DNA from: Lycorma delicatula
Taxonomy: Eukaryota; Arthropoda; Insecta; Hemiptera; Fulgoridae
Direction: 5' to 3'
Assembly: GCF_047948215.1 (NCBI RefSeq)
Contig: NC_134457.1
Location: 16,218,626-16,282,625 of the forward strand
Length of the DNA: 64,000 nucleotides
In this document: positions 10,031-22,689 of the stretch, piece after piece
Layout: every line of letters starts with the position of its first letter
Numbering within the stretch: the stretch's first letter is position 1
Position numbers and translations under genes: made by a program
Notes under the pieces: generated by a model
The model's database searches: none
Seen by the model: the letters and a program-made list of their open reading frames with translations, nothing else
Told to the model about the DNA's origin: nothing

Positions 10031-13000
10031 ATGATTCTTTGTTGAAGCTGTGTTTATATTAAAGCAGTTCCAACCGCAATATAGATAACAGAAAAAAGCA
10101 TACATTGATCAAGTTCAAAGTACGTAAATAATTTAACTAAAACTGGTCTGTTGAGGGGCCAATAGTCCATTTCTTGATTGATAATTCAGCAATCCAGGAA
10201 AATAAGATTTTGCAGTTCTGAAATGATAAGAACGGCAACGGCCACCACCAATAAGATGAAACATCTGCTTGCTAGTGAAATTTAAATAAGATACTTCTGC
10301 CACTGGATTTGATCTGCAATCATTATCTATCTCATTGTTGTATAATATGGAACACATTAAAAAGTTGTTACAGCAGAAAAACAGTGCACACATTTGAGTA
10401 AATTAAATCACTTAAGTACCAAAAGCTTGCCAAAGCTTTAGAAAGAAACATATACAAAATTAAAGCTCGATTAGGACTCAAGAAATCTATAAAACATTGA
10501 AATATGTTGATAAAAGCCCGGAAAACTATGTGTAATAAAATAACCAAAGTTCTTTAAAATATGCAATAATATTTTTAACAAAATTTGGGCACAAAATTTA
10601 CATCTGATAAGAAGAAACAAGATTTCAAAGCTAACAAAAAAAAAAATATATAACAAAAGTAAGAAGCCAGGATCAACTTAATTGATATACTTTAGTGCAC
10701 CTCAAGATTGACCATGGCATCCTAACTTTTATTTACATTATAAAACATGTATTAAAAACCATTTAAATTTCTTATAATCTGGTTCCAAGTACAGTAATGA
10801 ATTTTTTTGTAGAATTTTCTGATTCAGTTTTAGAAAAATCTTTCATTCACATTCATTCAATAATGCAAACTATGTTTTAGTGGTCAGACCAAGTATAATT
10901 CCACACATTAGTTTTACCTACAAATTTCATATTATTGATCTGTGCAGTTTGTATTAATTAAAAGTCTGGACAACAATAAAAAAATTAACAGATTTGAATT
11001 GAACATTTAAAAATATTTTTAAAAGATTAAATTTAAAAATGAAAAAAAAACAGTAGAAAAATCAATTTAATAAATAAATAGATGCTATAAAATATATAAC
11101 ACTAAACCACTGCATTCAAAAAGAAAATTATATATATTTAGCATGCTAAGGCATTCATAATAAAATTAATAATGAAAACGAATTAAAATCTGTTAAAATC
11201 TAATCCAAAAATTATTAAGGTAGAAGGTATATTCTACACAGTAATGGAATTAAAAAGAATAAATAAATATACAAGACTGACTCTCAAGACTATAATAAAC
11301 ATTCCATCATTGATCTCCCAGTAACAACAAATATGAAAAATTACGACTAAAAATTGAGTTCTAAAAAGGCATACAACAAATCAACAACTTCACATTTCAG
11401 AATGTAGTCGGAAAACAACCATTTTTGGTATATTTATTAATTTAGATTTTTTAGTTACTAGCTCACAACTGCACTGATAGATTGTCGTCTTGTAAAAATA
11501 CGATAGCTTAAACATTTCAAATAATTACAAAACACTTTCAAATTAATTACTTATGAATACATCCACATTTCTCTGAATTTTGCTATGTTTAGAGCATGTT
11601 TACTATAAATCTAGAAAAATTAACAAAATCAAAAGATATGTAATCTTAGTCAAATTAAAACGTTTTTTTTTTTTTAAATTAAAATATTTATCACGAAAGA
11701 CAAAGGTTTTCTTTAAAGAGTTTTATCTCATTAATGTCTTTAAATAATTCATTAAATGTTATTACTTTCTGCATTATTATTGACAGTTCAACTTCCTTAA
11801 AACCTGTAATAATCAATCACAAAAAGTATCTAGTTTTTAATTTGTTTTACCTTGTAGTAAATTTTTTTGTGTTCTGTAATTTTATTTAGACTTTACATAT
11901 ACAAAAAAATAGGCATTTAACTAACTTTAGACTTTTATTTCTTCAGTATAAGTTTATAAAATATTCTGATAAATTAAAGTAATTAAAAACCGATCTTTTA
12001 TAAAGACAATTAAGTAAATACTGCTTCTTCAAAACACATCATCCTAATTTAACTGTGCTTACAAGATACTGACATGACATTTCCAAAACAGGTAATCCAA
12101 ACCTTTTGCTGAGAGTTTAATTAATAATACTAACAACAACGACAGGTTGAAAACAAGATACAACTAAATATCAAACTTCAAAACAACAACAGATTTAAAA
12201 AAATAATGAAATATTATACAGACTATATAAGTGATTTGTATATAAGGATGTTTTGACACCCCACTCTTAGTTACAACAATAATATCTATAAAATATCAAT
12301 CGCTACAAAATTAAAGTTCATCAATATTATCTTAGTCTAAACTTACAGTAACATAGCCATTAAAAATAAAGGGACAGGAATGAACATCTGTTTTCCATTT
12401 GACAAAAATTCTTCAAGCAGGTAAATAATGAAATACAATTTCACTTTAAATGTGTAACTAATACAAATTAATATAATTTTTGACACATATAACCAATTTT
12501 TTTATAACGCTACAATCAGAAATATTGGTACTTGTTCCAGCTCCCAACAACATTTTTATTTTTGTACTTTGACATGTTAAGATAATTGGAAAAATTCAAT
12601 ATCTTATCGATACATATCAATAATAGATAATTAATGAGTATTGTTAATTAATAAATATTTTACAGCTTATTTTTTGCATAGGCCTTTGCTAGTTTTGTCA
12701 ATCTGATAATCAGTAAATCTTTTGCCTGATATCTAACTTGAAATTATTTATATTTCAAATAGGTTATGCACAAAGAAGTGCGGGCATAACAATATTATTA
12801 TAAATTCAAATAGATACCGTGCAAGAGAGATCCATTAGCTTTAACTACCGAAAAAAATGGGCGGTATTTTAAAATTTTTGCATATTACATTCGGTTAGCA
12901 TATCTAATTAATATTTTACAATAAATAATATAAATTTTAGGAGATAAATTAATTGGCAGTATGGTGTACACAAATTTACAAATGGTACCGATTATCATAA

Positions 13001-16000
13001 AGATTACCAGAACATTTTACAGAGTATTAAATAAAAAATAAATGTTTTTTAAACAAAAAAATATCTCGAATTAAGTCAGCCATGCATTGTAACTATATGT
13101 AAATTCTAACAGGAAATAGGTTCTAACATCTAAGCTGACATGAACATTATAAAATTAACAACAAACAATGATGAAACAATACAAATAGCTTTAAATTAAT
13201 ATAAAAATATTATATATATAAAATTAATATAAACTATATGTATCTAACCTATAACAAACATATGAATGTACATACAATGTAACATGACTGATAAAAAAAA
13301 AAAATTGTATATGTACATAAAACAAATGAGTCTATAATAAAATATATATATATATATACGAATGAAAAAATTTATATAAATTTTAAAAAAATAAACATCA
13401 AGCAGCACATCAAAATTAACTAACAACATTTTATACATTAATAAATATTTTATGTTAGTACTCACACGTAATGCTTGAGCAGCACTTGTAGTCTTACTAA
13501 TCTTCAACCCTTATATTGCAATAAAATCACTTATTTAAATATATATAAATAAATTTATAATAAAAAAAGGGTTTTTATTTATTTTTTTTTTGTACGTGAT
13601 TAATTATTAACACATGATGAATTAAAAATATCTTGAAAAATAATTAACAAATAAAACACCAATTTAATGCAGTTATAATAATTTGCAAACAGCTAGAAAT
13701 TATATCTTATTAAATCTAACACATAAAACAAGAAATAATAATAATAAATAATAAAACAAGAAATAATTTTAGGAATCTAAAATTATTATTGTTTTCAATC
13801 TATCTCACAGGTGTAGTTAATTATCATTTTCAAATCCCCCTCTGAAAATTCTTTACTGCATCCAGCCACAAGGATGAAAGTTTCCTTATATTAATTTATA
13901 CATATATATATATATTTTTTTTTAGCTAAATGTGTTTCACAAAATATGAAGCTACTGTTCAACTACGATATCTTTCTTTAAAAAAAAATAATACAATAAA
14001 AATTAAAATACTACCAAACCTACATTACTTTTGCACAAAACATATTAAATAACTTACATTTAATATCCTAGGTTAAGTAATGGGTTACTAATGTTTAATT
14101 ATTACCGATTAAAGAAAAATAGACATAAATTTATTCTAGGGTACATTTTATTTATTTATATATCAACTAAGATCGACGCCCAGTAACAGTTACTGATGGA
14201 TAATAATAAATCAGTAGTAGGATCATTAAGTAATTTATGTATCTGAACTAATTAAGGCTGTACTTTCAGTAAAAAAAATCAATCACCTTTTTAGATATGT
14301 TATTTATTTATTTCCTTCAATACTCTATTACAAGCATCGCATAAAAAAAAATTTCTTATAATTTAATCGTATTGAAACTCCTGCTATAAACAAATAGGTT
14401 TACAAAACTACTTAAATGTTAACTCGACCGATTTTTGTTTTGCACAGAAATAATTAGATACCATCAGCATTTTCATTCTTTCAAATAATTACTTTAATTT
14501 TTTTTAACAAATATACAATAGTTAGAACATAAGCATCATTTTTGTGGCACACAGTATGCACAGCTTCAATCAATCTGAAAAAATGTACAATTCTACAATC
14601 AATCATCTTATAATTCTTACCTTACATTAAAACATTTTAAACAGAAGGAACGACCGATTAAATGAGTTCAAACGTAAAAGAAACTAAAATTAATCTGAAA
14701 ACCATTTACTACACTACTAAACATCAGAGGTATACTTATTAAATCAGAGTTTACCTCGTGTTCCACGAACATTCAGAAGAACTGAAACCTTTTCATAAAT
14801 AAATAAAAAATCATACACGTTAATTAGAAAACAATAACCGCTTAGTAACAAAAAAAAAAAATAGTTAAGCATACGTTATTTACAGTTACTTTATCAGGAT
14901 TCATATTAAAAGAAGCACTACTTTGTAGTATAGGTTTTTTTAAATCGCCCTGATAATATGAAACCAGATAAGTTAAGCCGGATACGACTGATCATGTCAC
15001 CTTTATTTGTTGTATTGTAATAGTCACAGTATAACTTGACAACTGAGTTAAGCATGTTACTTGCAACAAAAAAAAAAAAATATATATAACTCAACTATAT
15101 TAACTATAATACATTATGTGTATTATATCAGACATAGTTCTTCTAATAAGTTTCAAAATATCTTACAGTAATTCAGTAAAAATTTATTTTATACATACAT
15201 CATGTCAGTTTCATTGTACCTTTATATCTTTTTCTTTTTTTAATTTTTTTTTTGATTTCATGTTTTTACATTAATTCTTTTTTTAGTTTAATTTTTTTTT
15301 TACGTAAGTAAATAAGTAATAATTACTATTTCAAGAATATGAACAGCCAAAGCCAGCCAGCCAGCCAATTCACTTACAAAAAAATATTTTTTTTAATGAA
15401 AAACAAGTTGTTATATTAATAATTAAGTTTTAATAACGTCAATCTATAAATATAAAATTCTTCAAAAATAGTATACAAGTAGAGTTCATCATTTTTTAGA
15501 CAGAACTAAATATTAATTCTAAAGAACATATATAATATTTAATTATAAAAAAACAACACCAACAGCAAAAAAGAATAAAAAAAGGAACAATAAGAAAATC
15601 TGAAGATAAAAAAACAGTTTCTGACTAATTAAAATGAGTAAATAGATTTTATTGGTCGGTAATTGTTGTAAAACAAACTATTACACAAAAAATTAGTAAT
15701 ATTTTTAAATCACGCTAACTCACTAGCTTAAACCATTAAAATAAATGTAGAATTTAAGTCAAAAAGCAACGAAAATATCTTGGGAAAACAGTAATAGAGT
15801 CCATTGGATTTACCAATTGCCAGTGTCTTTCAAAGAATACAATACAAGTTATCATGGCAATCCTATGTTAATTCTCACCCGTCGTTTAAAAAAAACCAAC
15901 ATTGTAGAAATGATTACAACAAACCCTTTCCCGTCTTAAAATATTTTTCTAATAAAGCTAGAAACATGAAGTAATAATCAAAATAATTACATAGAAATAA

Positions 16001-16108
16001 AAAAGTAAAAGGACAATTGACAGCAAGAAGGATTCCAATTGATGTGATGACAGATTTTCCAAATGCTTTATATAGAGTATGCTTTATGTAGTATAGCTTT
16101 ATAGAACT
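10031..16108. other. Long AT-rich block without recognisable elements
   Basis: About 6 kb with many A/T homopolymers and short AT microsatellites (for example 13,340-13,360). There is a CCAG tandem patch near 15,350-15,366. Minus-strand frames near 10,133-10,393 and 13,244-13,507 encode biased, unrecognisable peptides. It could be intron, untranslated or intergenic DNA; the sequence does not say which. Confidence 0.5.
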
Positions 16109-16410
16109 CACCGGGTTTGTCTAGCAGTTAACTCTTCATCATTGCAAATCAGCTGATTTCAAAGTTGAGAGTTCTAAGGCTAGGATTTGAACCGTATAAA
16201 AGTAACTACTTTTATACAGATTTGAATACTAGATCGTGGATACCGGTGTATCCACCGGTAATTGGCATTCCGGTTTCAACTAATTACACGCCACAGTAAT
16301 GGTTGACCTGAGACTGTACTAGACTACACTTCATTTGCATTCATACATATCATCCGCATTCATCCACTGAAGTAATAACTTACGGCGGCTCAGAAGGCTA
16401 AACAGATAAA
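16109..16410 (+). mobile_element. SINE-1 copy b, diverged
   Basis: Aligns along its length to SINE-1: a head with CCGGGTTTGTCTAG, the palindromic core AAATCAGCTGATTT, the middle GATTTGAATACTAGATCG, and an A-rich end near 16,405. It is the most diverged copy and carries an extra inverted duplication at 16,194-16,217. The target duplication is unclear. Confidence 0.8.
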
Positions 16411-16429
16411 AGTAGTAGTAGCAGCTAAT

Positions 16430-16830
16430 AGAATACACTTTATATAGAGTGAACAGTCAGAAGAAGGAAGAAAAGTACTTGGATAATTTTGAAATACGAT
16501 TATGGAGATAAATTACAAAAGCAAGATGGGTGGATGAAGCGTCACAAAACTACAAACTATGAAAAACTAATAAAAAAATCTTGTCAAATAAAAAAAATTA
16601 GCACAATATTAAAATTTATAAGGAATAAAATTAGTAAACACCTTCATATAGTATAATGTATACATGATACTCCAAGTAAATGATGTAGGAATCGGAAGTA
16701 GTTGAGAAAAATGTGAGAAGCAGAAAATCTGATGAAAATATGGAAGAAGTAAACAGCTTTATTGGGCATATTGTAAATAGAAATTACCTTCAGTAAAAGA
16801 TAAACAAGAAAGAAGAGAAAGTGTCAGTCA
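16430..16830 (+). mobile_element. Probable LINE RT C-terminal scrap
   Basis: Plus-strand peptides near 16,455-16,550 (FEIRLWR, ITKARWVDEA) resemble the block after the RT in the 19-22 kb LINE (FEMRCYRRMLKIRRVDKV). Everything else is broken, so this is weak evidence based on one block. Confidence 0.4.
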
Positions 16831-17174
16831 GTTAGTTATTATGCCAGTCAGTTATTTTTATTTACTAATCTAAACTTGCTTTCTTCTTAAATACCAGCTC
16901 AAAAGCTGTGACGACAATAAATTATACAAAAAACAAATTAACGATTAATGACGTAAATATTTTTTTGTTGCAAGGATTCTTTTAATAATATAAAATACAC
17001 AACAGATCCCAAGTTGTACTATTCACACTGTATTAATAACTTACTTGAGAGTGTGCAAGACCAATTAACAAACTGCGATTGAGTAAAGAAGAAAAATCAT
17101 ATTATATAATCTCAAAATACTCATAAATACTACAACCAAAATATAAGGCTATTAAATAATAATACTAATGCTGC

Positions 17175-18061
17175 TACAAAAGAACTGTGTATGCGCCAAA
17201 TTCACACGACTGACAGCTGTGTAGTGTGAAGCATTTTCTTTCGATTGTTGTCACTCCAATTTCTGTAGACATATTAGTCTGGCTGTGGCCTTCATTTGGA
17301 TAAAATGTTTTTTTTTTTTGTACTGCTGAAAGAATAATAAGTGTTTCATTAGACCAAAGAATTGTCATGAAATTTCATATGAAATTTGGAAAAACCGCTA
17401 CTGAAACTTATCTTCTATTAAAAAAAGTATACGGCAATGAATATTTGTCACATGCGCTGATTTTTGAGTAGTTTAAGTGTTTCCAAGATGGCCAGGAAAA
17501 CATTGAAGATGATGTTCGTCCAGGTCGCCCTTACACTTCAAAAACGGATAAAAATATTGAAAAAATTGGTAATCTGATCGTCGGTTAATTATTCTTGTCT
17601 TTATTCAAGGTCCTTGCTCAACTCTGTGAAAAATTAAGACAATAACAACCCGAATTGTGGAAAAATAAGTCATGGGTTCTTCATCAGGACAACGCACCGG
17701 CTCACACTGCATTGTCTGTCAAGAAGTTTCTAGCCAAGTATAACAATCCAGTGTTAGACCATCCGCCTTATTTGCCTGACCTGACACGATGTGACTTTTA
17801 TCTGTTCCTCAAAGTCAAATCTGCATTAAAAGGAACAAAATTTCAGACCACTGAAGCTGTGAAAGAAAAAGCAGAACGCATCATTACAGCGCTCAAAGAA
17901 GAAGATTTACAGCACTGTTTTAAACAATGGAAAATTGACATAGAGCGTTGTAGAGATAGAGGAGGGATGCCTATTGAAGAGGATAATAACTAAACATGTA
18001 TAAATTTAAAATAAAATATTTTACAGCACTAGTCTCATTATTTAATAGGCCACACCTCGTA
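17175..18061 (+). mobile_element. Internally deleted mariner
   Basis: The 3' terminal repeat occupies 18,031-18,061; its reverse complement begins TACGAGGTGTGGCC, a classic mariner end. Upstream sequence from about 17,175 looks like mariner 5' untranslated sequence, but the 5' terminal repeat itself was not found. The total is shorter than the usual 1.3 kb because the middle of the transposase is missing. Confidence 0.8.
17325..17993 (+). pseudogene. Mariner DD34D transposase, deleted
   Basis: The N-terminal part reads in frame from an ATA where the start ATG is expected (near 17,337), giving SVSLDQRIVMKFHMKFGKT and the helix-turn-helix segment. It continues through FQDGQENIEDDVRPGRP to about 17,580. 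After stops and a deletion, the frame resumes at 17,655 with WVLHQDNAPAH (second catalytic Asp) and LPDLTRCDFYLF (third Asp, 34 residues later, hence DD34D). It ends at the stop codon 17,991-17,993. The segment with the first catalytic Asp is absent. The protein is dead, but the C-terminal 112 codons are intact and imply a fairly recent element. Confidence 0.88.
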
Positions 18062-18590
18062 CAACAAAAATAATTTTTCTCCTCTTTCCAGTTCCCTACC
18101 CTTTCCTCATTCTGTAGTTCCTTTTTCCTTAAACAAATCCCATGAAAATTTACTCAGCCACCCTTACTTTTTTTAGCCACGCCATCGTAAAGCTGGGTAA
18201 CTTCTAGCAGTCTGCAGAGCAACCAATTCTTTATTGGAATTTAGCAAAGAACTTTTGTTGCTGTTGACTATCCAAAGACTCTACTGTACAGAGTCAAACA
18301 AAAAGCCAACCTAGTGGGTGAGGTATATACTGAGTAAATTCAGACTATCTCCGACTTCTAATCAATCTAACCAAACGATGAATAAAAAAAAAGGATCCGA
18401 CAATACATGGATAATTTATTGGCATGTGACCAAATAAATCCAATAATCAATAATAAAAACAACTACATCAACCGCTTAAAACAAGTGAATTTAATTGTAA
18501 AGCGCAAATCTTTTTTTTTTTTGAATAGTCAAAAATGTCTATAACAAAACAAAATAACCATTTCTTTTTTTTTTAAATGGTATAAACATT
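18062..18590. other. Unassigned sequence
   Basis: A pyrimidine-rich stretch, then mixed sequence and T runs. No protein or shared repeat recognised. Confidence 0.5.
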
Positions 18591-18594
18591 TTTT

Positions 18595-18750
18595 TTCTTT
18601 TCCTTGATTTCACTACAAAGCTTCAAGCTTGTGCATGAGAATTGGAAATGTAATTTTTGTAGTATAAGAAACATGCCATGGATGAGATTGAAACCCAGGA
18701 CCTTCGGGTAAAAAGCAGAGATATGCCACCACTCTGCCACGGGGATAGAC
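18595..18750 (-). mobile_element. SINE-2 copy a (tRNA-derived)
   Basis: The minus strand begins near 18,748 with a tRNA-like head holding a good A box (TGGCAGAGTGG) and a slightly mutated B box (GGGTTTCAATC). The body contains ACTACAAAAATTACATTTCC, shared with the SINE-2 copy at 42,436-42,591. No clear target duplication was seen. A tRNA pseudogene is an alternative for the head alone, but the shared body argues for a SINE. Confidence 0.75.
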
Positions 18751-18754
18751 ATTT

Positions 18755-19228
18755 ACTTAGTTAAACCCCTTAAAAAGCCTTGGCGTCCTGTACTACATTA
18801 TTATCTACAAAAATGATCAATGTTATGGAGTGAAGTGTAATAAGCATTATTTACATCTTCAGTTATCTCTAGGCAACAAGTTCACTGAACTTGGTTTAAT
18901 GTTTCGCTTTCCATCTTAATGAATTTGATTTCAAGAGACGTTCAAGGCATTGCAGAAATACAGGATTGTAAGAGTGCAGTTTACCATCTTATTTACTATA
19001 TATTAAGTTATATGGTTTGACTGGCAGAAGCTATTAAATTTGAAAATTAGAAATTAAAGGATCAGAACCCTATTTACCGTTGTTAAAAAAAAATAAATAA
19101 ATAAAATAACATACATTGTAAAAAAATGTCTTTTGACACATAATCATAAAAAATTTTAAAAAGTGATAATAAGTAAGGATTTCAGCTTCTCTACTCTTTA
19201 TTAAATCAGAAATACAAATATAATTGAA
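18755..19228. other. Unassigned sequence
   Basis: No frame or repeat recognised. Confidence 0.5.
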
Positions 19229-19463
19229 CACTGTTCCTTTTATTTTTTATTTTTTTTTTGTCTTCAGTCATTTGACTGGTCTGATGCAGCTCTCCAAGAT
19301 TCCCTATCTAGTGCTAGTCTTTTCACTTCAGTATACCCTCTACCTCCTACATCCCTAACAATTTTTTTTACATATTCCAAACGTGGCCTGCCTACACAAT
19401 TTTCCCCTTCTACCTGTCCTTCCAATATTAAAGCGACTATTCCAGGATGCCTTAGTATGACGC

Positions 19464-21156
19464 CTATGTAAGTCTGTCTCTTCTTTTAACTATATTTTTC
19501 CAAATGCTTCTTTCTTCATCTATTTGCCGCAATACCTCTTCATTTGTCACTTTATCCACCCGTCTGATTTTTAACATTCTTCTATAGCACCGCATTTCAA
19601 AAGCTTCTAATCTTTTCTTCTCAGATACTCCGATCGTCCAAGTTTCACTTCCATATAAAGTGACACTCCAAACATACACTTTCAAAAATCTTTTCCTGAC
19701 ATTTAATATAATTTTTGATGTAAACAAATTATATTTCTTACTGAAGGTTCGTTTAGCTTGTGCTATTCAGCAATTTATATCGCTCCTGCATCGTCCATCT
19801 TTAGTAATTTTACTTCTCAAATAACAAAATTCTACTACCTCCACAATCTTTTCTCTTCCTATTTTCACATTCAGTGGTCCATCTTTATTATTTCTAGTAC
19901 ATTTCATTACTTTTGTTTTCTTCTTGTTTATTTTCATGCGATAGTTCTTGCGTAGGACTTCATCTATGCCGTTCATTGTTTCTTCTAAATCCTTTTTACT
20001 TTCAGCTAGAATTACTACATCAGCAAATCGTAGCATCTTTATCTTTTCACCTTGTACTGTTACTCCGAATCTAAATTGTTCTTTAACATCATTAACTGCT
20101 AGTTCCATGTAAAGATTAAAAAGTAACGGAGATAGGGAACATCCTTGTCGAACTCCCTTTCTTATTACAGCTTCCTTCTTATGTTCTTCAACTGTTATTG
20201 TTGCTGTTTGGTTCCTGTACATGTTAGCAATTGTTCTTCTATCTCTGTATTTGAACCCTAATTTTTTTAAAATGCTGAACATTTTATTCCAGTCTACGTT
20301 ATCGAATGCCTTTTCTAGGTCTATAATCGCCAAGTATGTCGGTTTGTTTTTCTTTAATCTTCCTTCTACTATTAATCTGAGTCCTAAAATTGCTTCCCTT
20401 GTCCTTATACTTTTCCTGAAACCAAATTGGTCTTCTCCTAACACTTCCTCCACTCTCCTCTCAATTCTTCTGTATAGAATTCTAGTTAAGATTTTTGATG
20501 CATGACTAGTTAAACTAATTGTTCTGTATTCTTCACATTTATCTGCCCCTGCTTTCTTTGGTATTATTACTATAACACTTTTTTTTAAGTCTGACGGAAA
20601 TTCTCCTTTTTCATAAATATTACACACCAGTTTGTATAATCTATCAATCGCTTCCTCACCTGCACTGCGCAGTAATTCTACAGGTATTCCGTCTATTCCA
20701 GGAGCCTTTCTGCCATATAAATCTTTTAATGCTCTCTTAAATTCAGATCTCAGTATTGTTTCTCCCATTTCATCCTCCTCAACTTCCTCTTCTTCCTCTA
20801 TAACACCATTTTCTAATTCATTTCCTCCGTATAACTCTTCAATATATCCATATATCTTCAATATATACCCATCTATCGACTTTACCTTTCGTATTATATA
20901 TTGGTGTACCATCTTTGTTTAACACATTATTAGATTTTAATTTATGTACCCCAAAATTTTCCTTAACTTTCCTGTATGCTCCGTCTATTTTACCAATGTT
21001 CATTTCTCTTTCCACTTCTGAACACTTTTCTTTAATCCACTCTTCTTTCACCAGTTTGCACTTCCTGTTTATAGCATTTCTTAATTGCCGATAGTTCCTT
21101 TTACTTTTTTCATCACTAGCATTTGTATATTTTCTACGTTCATCCATCAGCTGCAA
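19464..21156 (-). pseudogene. LINE RT with mutated catalytic box
   Basis: The linker (ERRKYTNASDEKSKRNYRQL) leads into RT motifs. These include KAPGIDGIP, PKKAGADKCEEYRTISLTS, motif A AIIDLEKAFDNVD, motif B RQGCSLSPLLFNLYME and motif C LRFADVVILAE. In motif C the second of the two essential Asp residues is replaced by Val, so the enzyme would be inactive. A frameshift near 20,880 separates the linker from the RT, and another near 19,750 separates the RT from the C-terminal block (YGSETWT, RRMLKIRRVDKVTNEEVL). The core of 381 codons is open, so decay is moderate. Confidence 0.9.
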
Positions 21157-21249
21157 TATATCGTCTGAAACCCAAGGTTTTCTACTAGTTCTCTTTATTC
21201 TGCCTAAGTTTGCTTCAGCTGATTAAAGAATTTCCTTTTTAACACTCTC

Positions 21250-21945
21250 CTATTCTTCTTCTACATTTTCTACCTTACCTTTTTTACTCAGATCTCTTAC
21301 GATGTCCTCCTCAAAAATCTTCTTTACTTCCTCTTCCTCAAGCTTCTCTAAATTCCACCGATTCATCTGACACCTTTTCTTCAGGTTTTTAAACCCCAAT
21401 CTACATTTCATTATCACCAAATTATGGTCGCTATCAATGTCTGCTCCAGGGTAAGTTTTGCAGTCAACGAGTTGATTTCTAAATCTTTGCTTAACCATGA
21501 TATAATCTATCTGATGCCTTGCAGTATCGCCTGGCTTTTTCCAAGGGTATATTCTTCTATTATGATTTTTAAATTGGGTGTTGGCAATTACCAAATTATA
21601 CTTCGTGCAAAACTCTATAAGTCGGTCCCCTCTTTCATTCCTTTTGCCCAGCCCGTATTCACCCACTATATTTCCTTCCTTGCCTTTTCCAATGCTTGCA
21701 TTCCAATCTCCAACTATTATTAAATTTTCATCTACTTTTATGTGTTTAATTGCTTCATCAATCTCTTCGTATACACACTCTACCTCCTTATCATCATCAT
21801 GGGCGCTTGTAGGCATATAGACGTTAACAATCGTTGTATGATTCTATCGCTATGCGTCTTGAAATACTCCACTCTCCTCCCTGTCTTCTTGTTCATTACG
21901 AAACCTACTCCTGCCTGCCCATTATTTGACCATGAGTTAATTACT
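21250..21945 (-). pseudogene. LINE apurinic-type endonuclease, truncated
   Basis: The minus-strand reading starts inside the endonuclease domain. Visible are GVGFVMNKKTGRR (broken by a frameshift near 21,820), then an open segment with IIVGDWNASIG (catalytic Asp/Asn box), HQIDYIMV and DSDHNLVIMK (terminal Asp/His box). The N-terminal Asn and Glu motifs are lost with the 5' truncation, so target DNA nicking is not possible. Beyond the domain, stop codons interrupt the frame near 21,249 and in the linker to the RT. Confidence 0.88.
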
Positions 21946-21958
21946 CACTGTTCCTTTT

Positions 21959-22689
21959 TATTAATATTTAACCTGTTAATCCAAAATGGAGGTAGTGAAA
22001 AATACTGTTTTTATTTATTTATTTTAATTATTAGATTATTTTTGATATTTTAGCCACAAAATTTTTATTATGAATTATATACTTAGTACCTGTTGTATTT
22101 TTAAAATATACATATATCTGAATTGAGATTTTTACATTTGTTGTTTTATATCAACTGGAAAACTCATAAAAAAAATATATATATATATATATTTAATTAT
22201 AAATACCTCAACAAACTGAAAATATCCCTTATAACCTGATCCGTTCATGTATACATAAAATTATCAGAAATAGCATCCTAAAAAATGAACAATATTGGAA
22301 ATAAGAATAAAAGTTTTAGAAATGTTTTACAAAGATAACATAAGTAGTGTAAAAGTGCAGTTCTGCTCCACGCTATTAGCATTTTATTTCAAGTTTATGC
22401 TATTTAAATTTTAATAATAATAAATAAGAAAGAAAGAAATAGAGAAAAAAGTATAATAAATGTAGTAGAATGGAAATAATAAAAACTGAATTAAGATGTA
22501 ATATACAAAACAAGATTTGGCATTGTGATTAGCTATGAATTTATTTTTGTGATTATCTATGTATTTATTATATAATAAATACAGCAACATTAGAAAGAAA
22601 GAAATAAAAATATTTGCACATGTTTTGTAAAATAATAAGAGTTAAAAAAAAAGACAAACATAAAAATTATTTAAAATAAAAACAATAAT
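21959..22689. other. AT-rich sequence with TA microsatellite
   Basis: Alternating TA near 22,170-22,192; otherwise A-rich DNA with nothing recognised. Confidence 0.55.

Larger units (their letters stand above)
19242..21945 (-). mobile_element. 5'-truncated LINE (EN-RT type) with TSD
   Basis: A minus-strand non-LTR retrotransposon lacking its 5' end. The 3' end carries an A tail (seen as T runs at 19,242-19,259). A perfect 13-bp TSD, CACTGTTCCTTTT, flanks it (19,229-19,241 and 21,946-21,958), so 5' truncation happened at insertion. Domain order is endonuclease, RT, C-terminal block; no RNase H is seen. Clade placement is uncertain (RTE-like or a related EN-RT group). Further fragments of the family lie at 23.5-24.3 kb and 2.2-2.5 kb. 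Confidence 0.9.

Noticed and set aside
10133..10393. Small host gene on the minus strand
   Set aside because: 86-codon frame with no recognisable domain, conserved start context or splice signals; such lengths are expected by chance.
13244..13507. Membrane protein gene on the minus strand
   Set aside because: The hydrophobic Ile/Tyr/Phe peptide is what translation of AT microsatellite sequence yields.
18690..18750. tRNA gene on the minus strand
   Set aside because: No acceptor-stem pairing was seen and the sequence continues into a body shared with the SINE at 42.4 kb.
20221..21820. Plus-strand open frames opposite the 19-22 kb LINE
   Set aside because: They are antisense shadows of the minus-strand endonuclease and RT, with Ser/Phe/Leu-biased peptides and no motifs.
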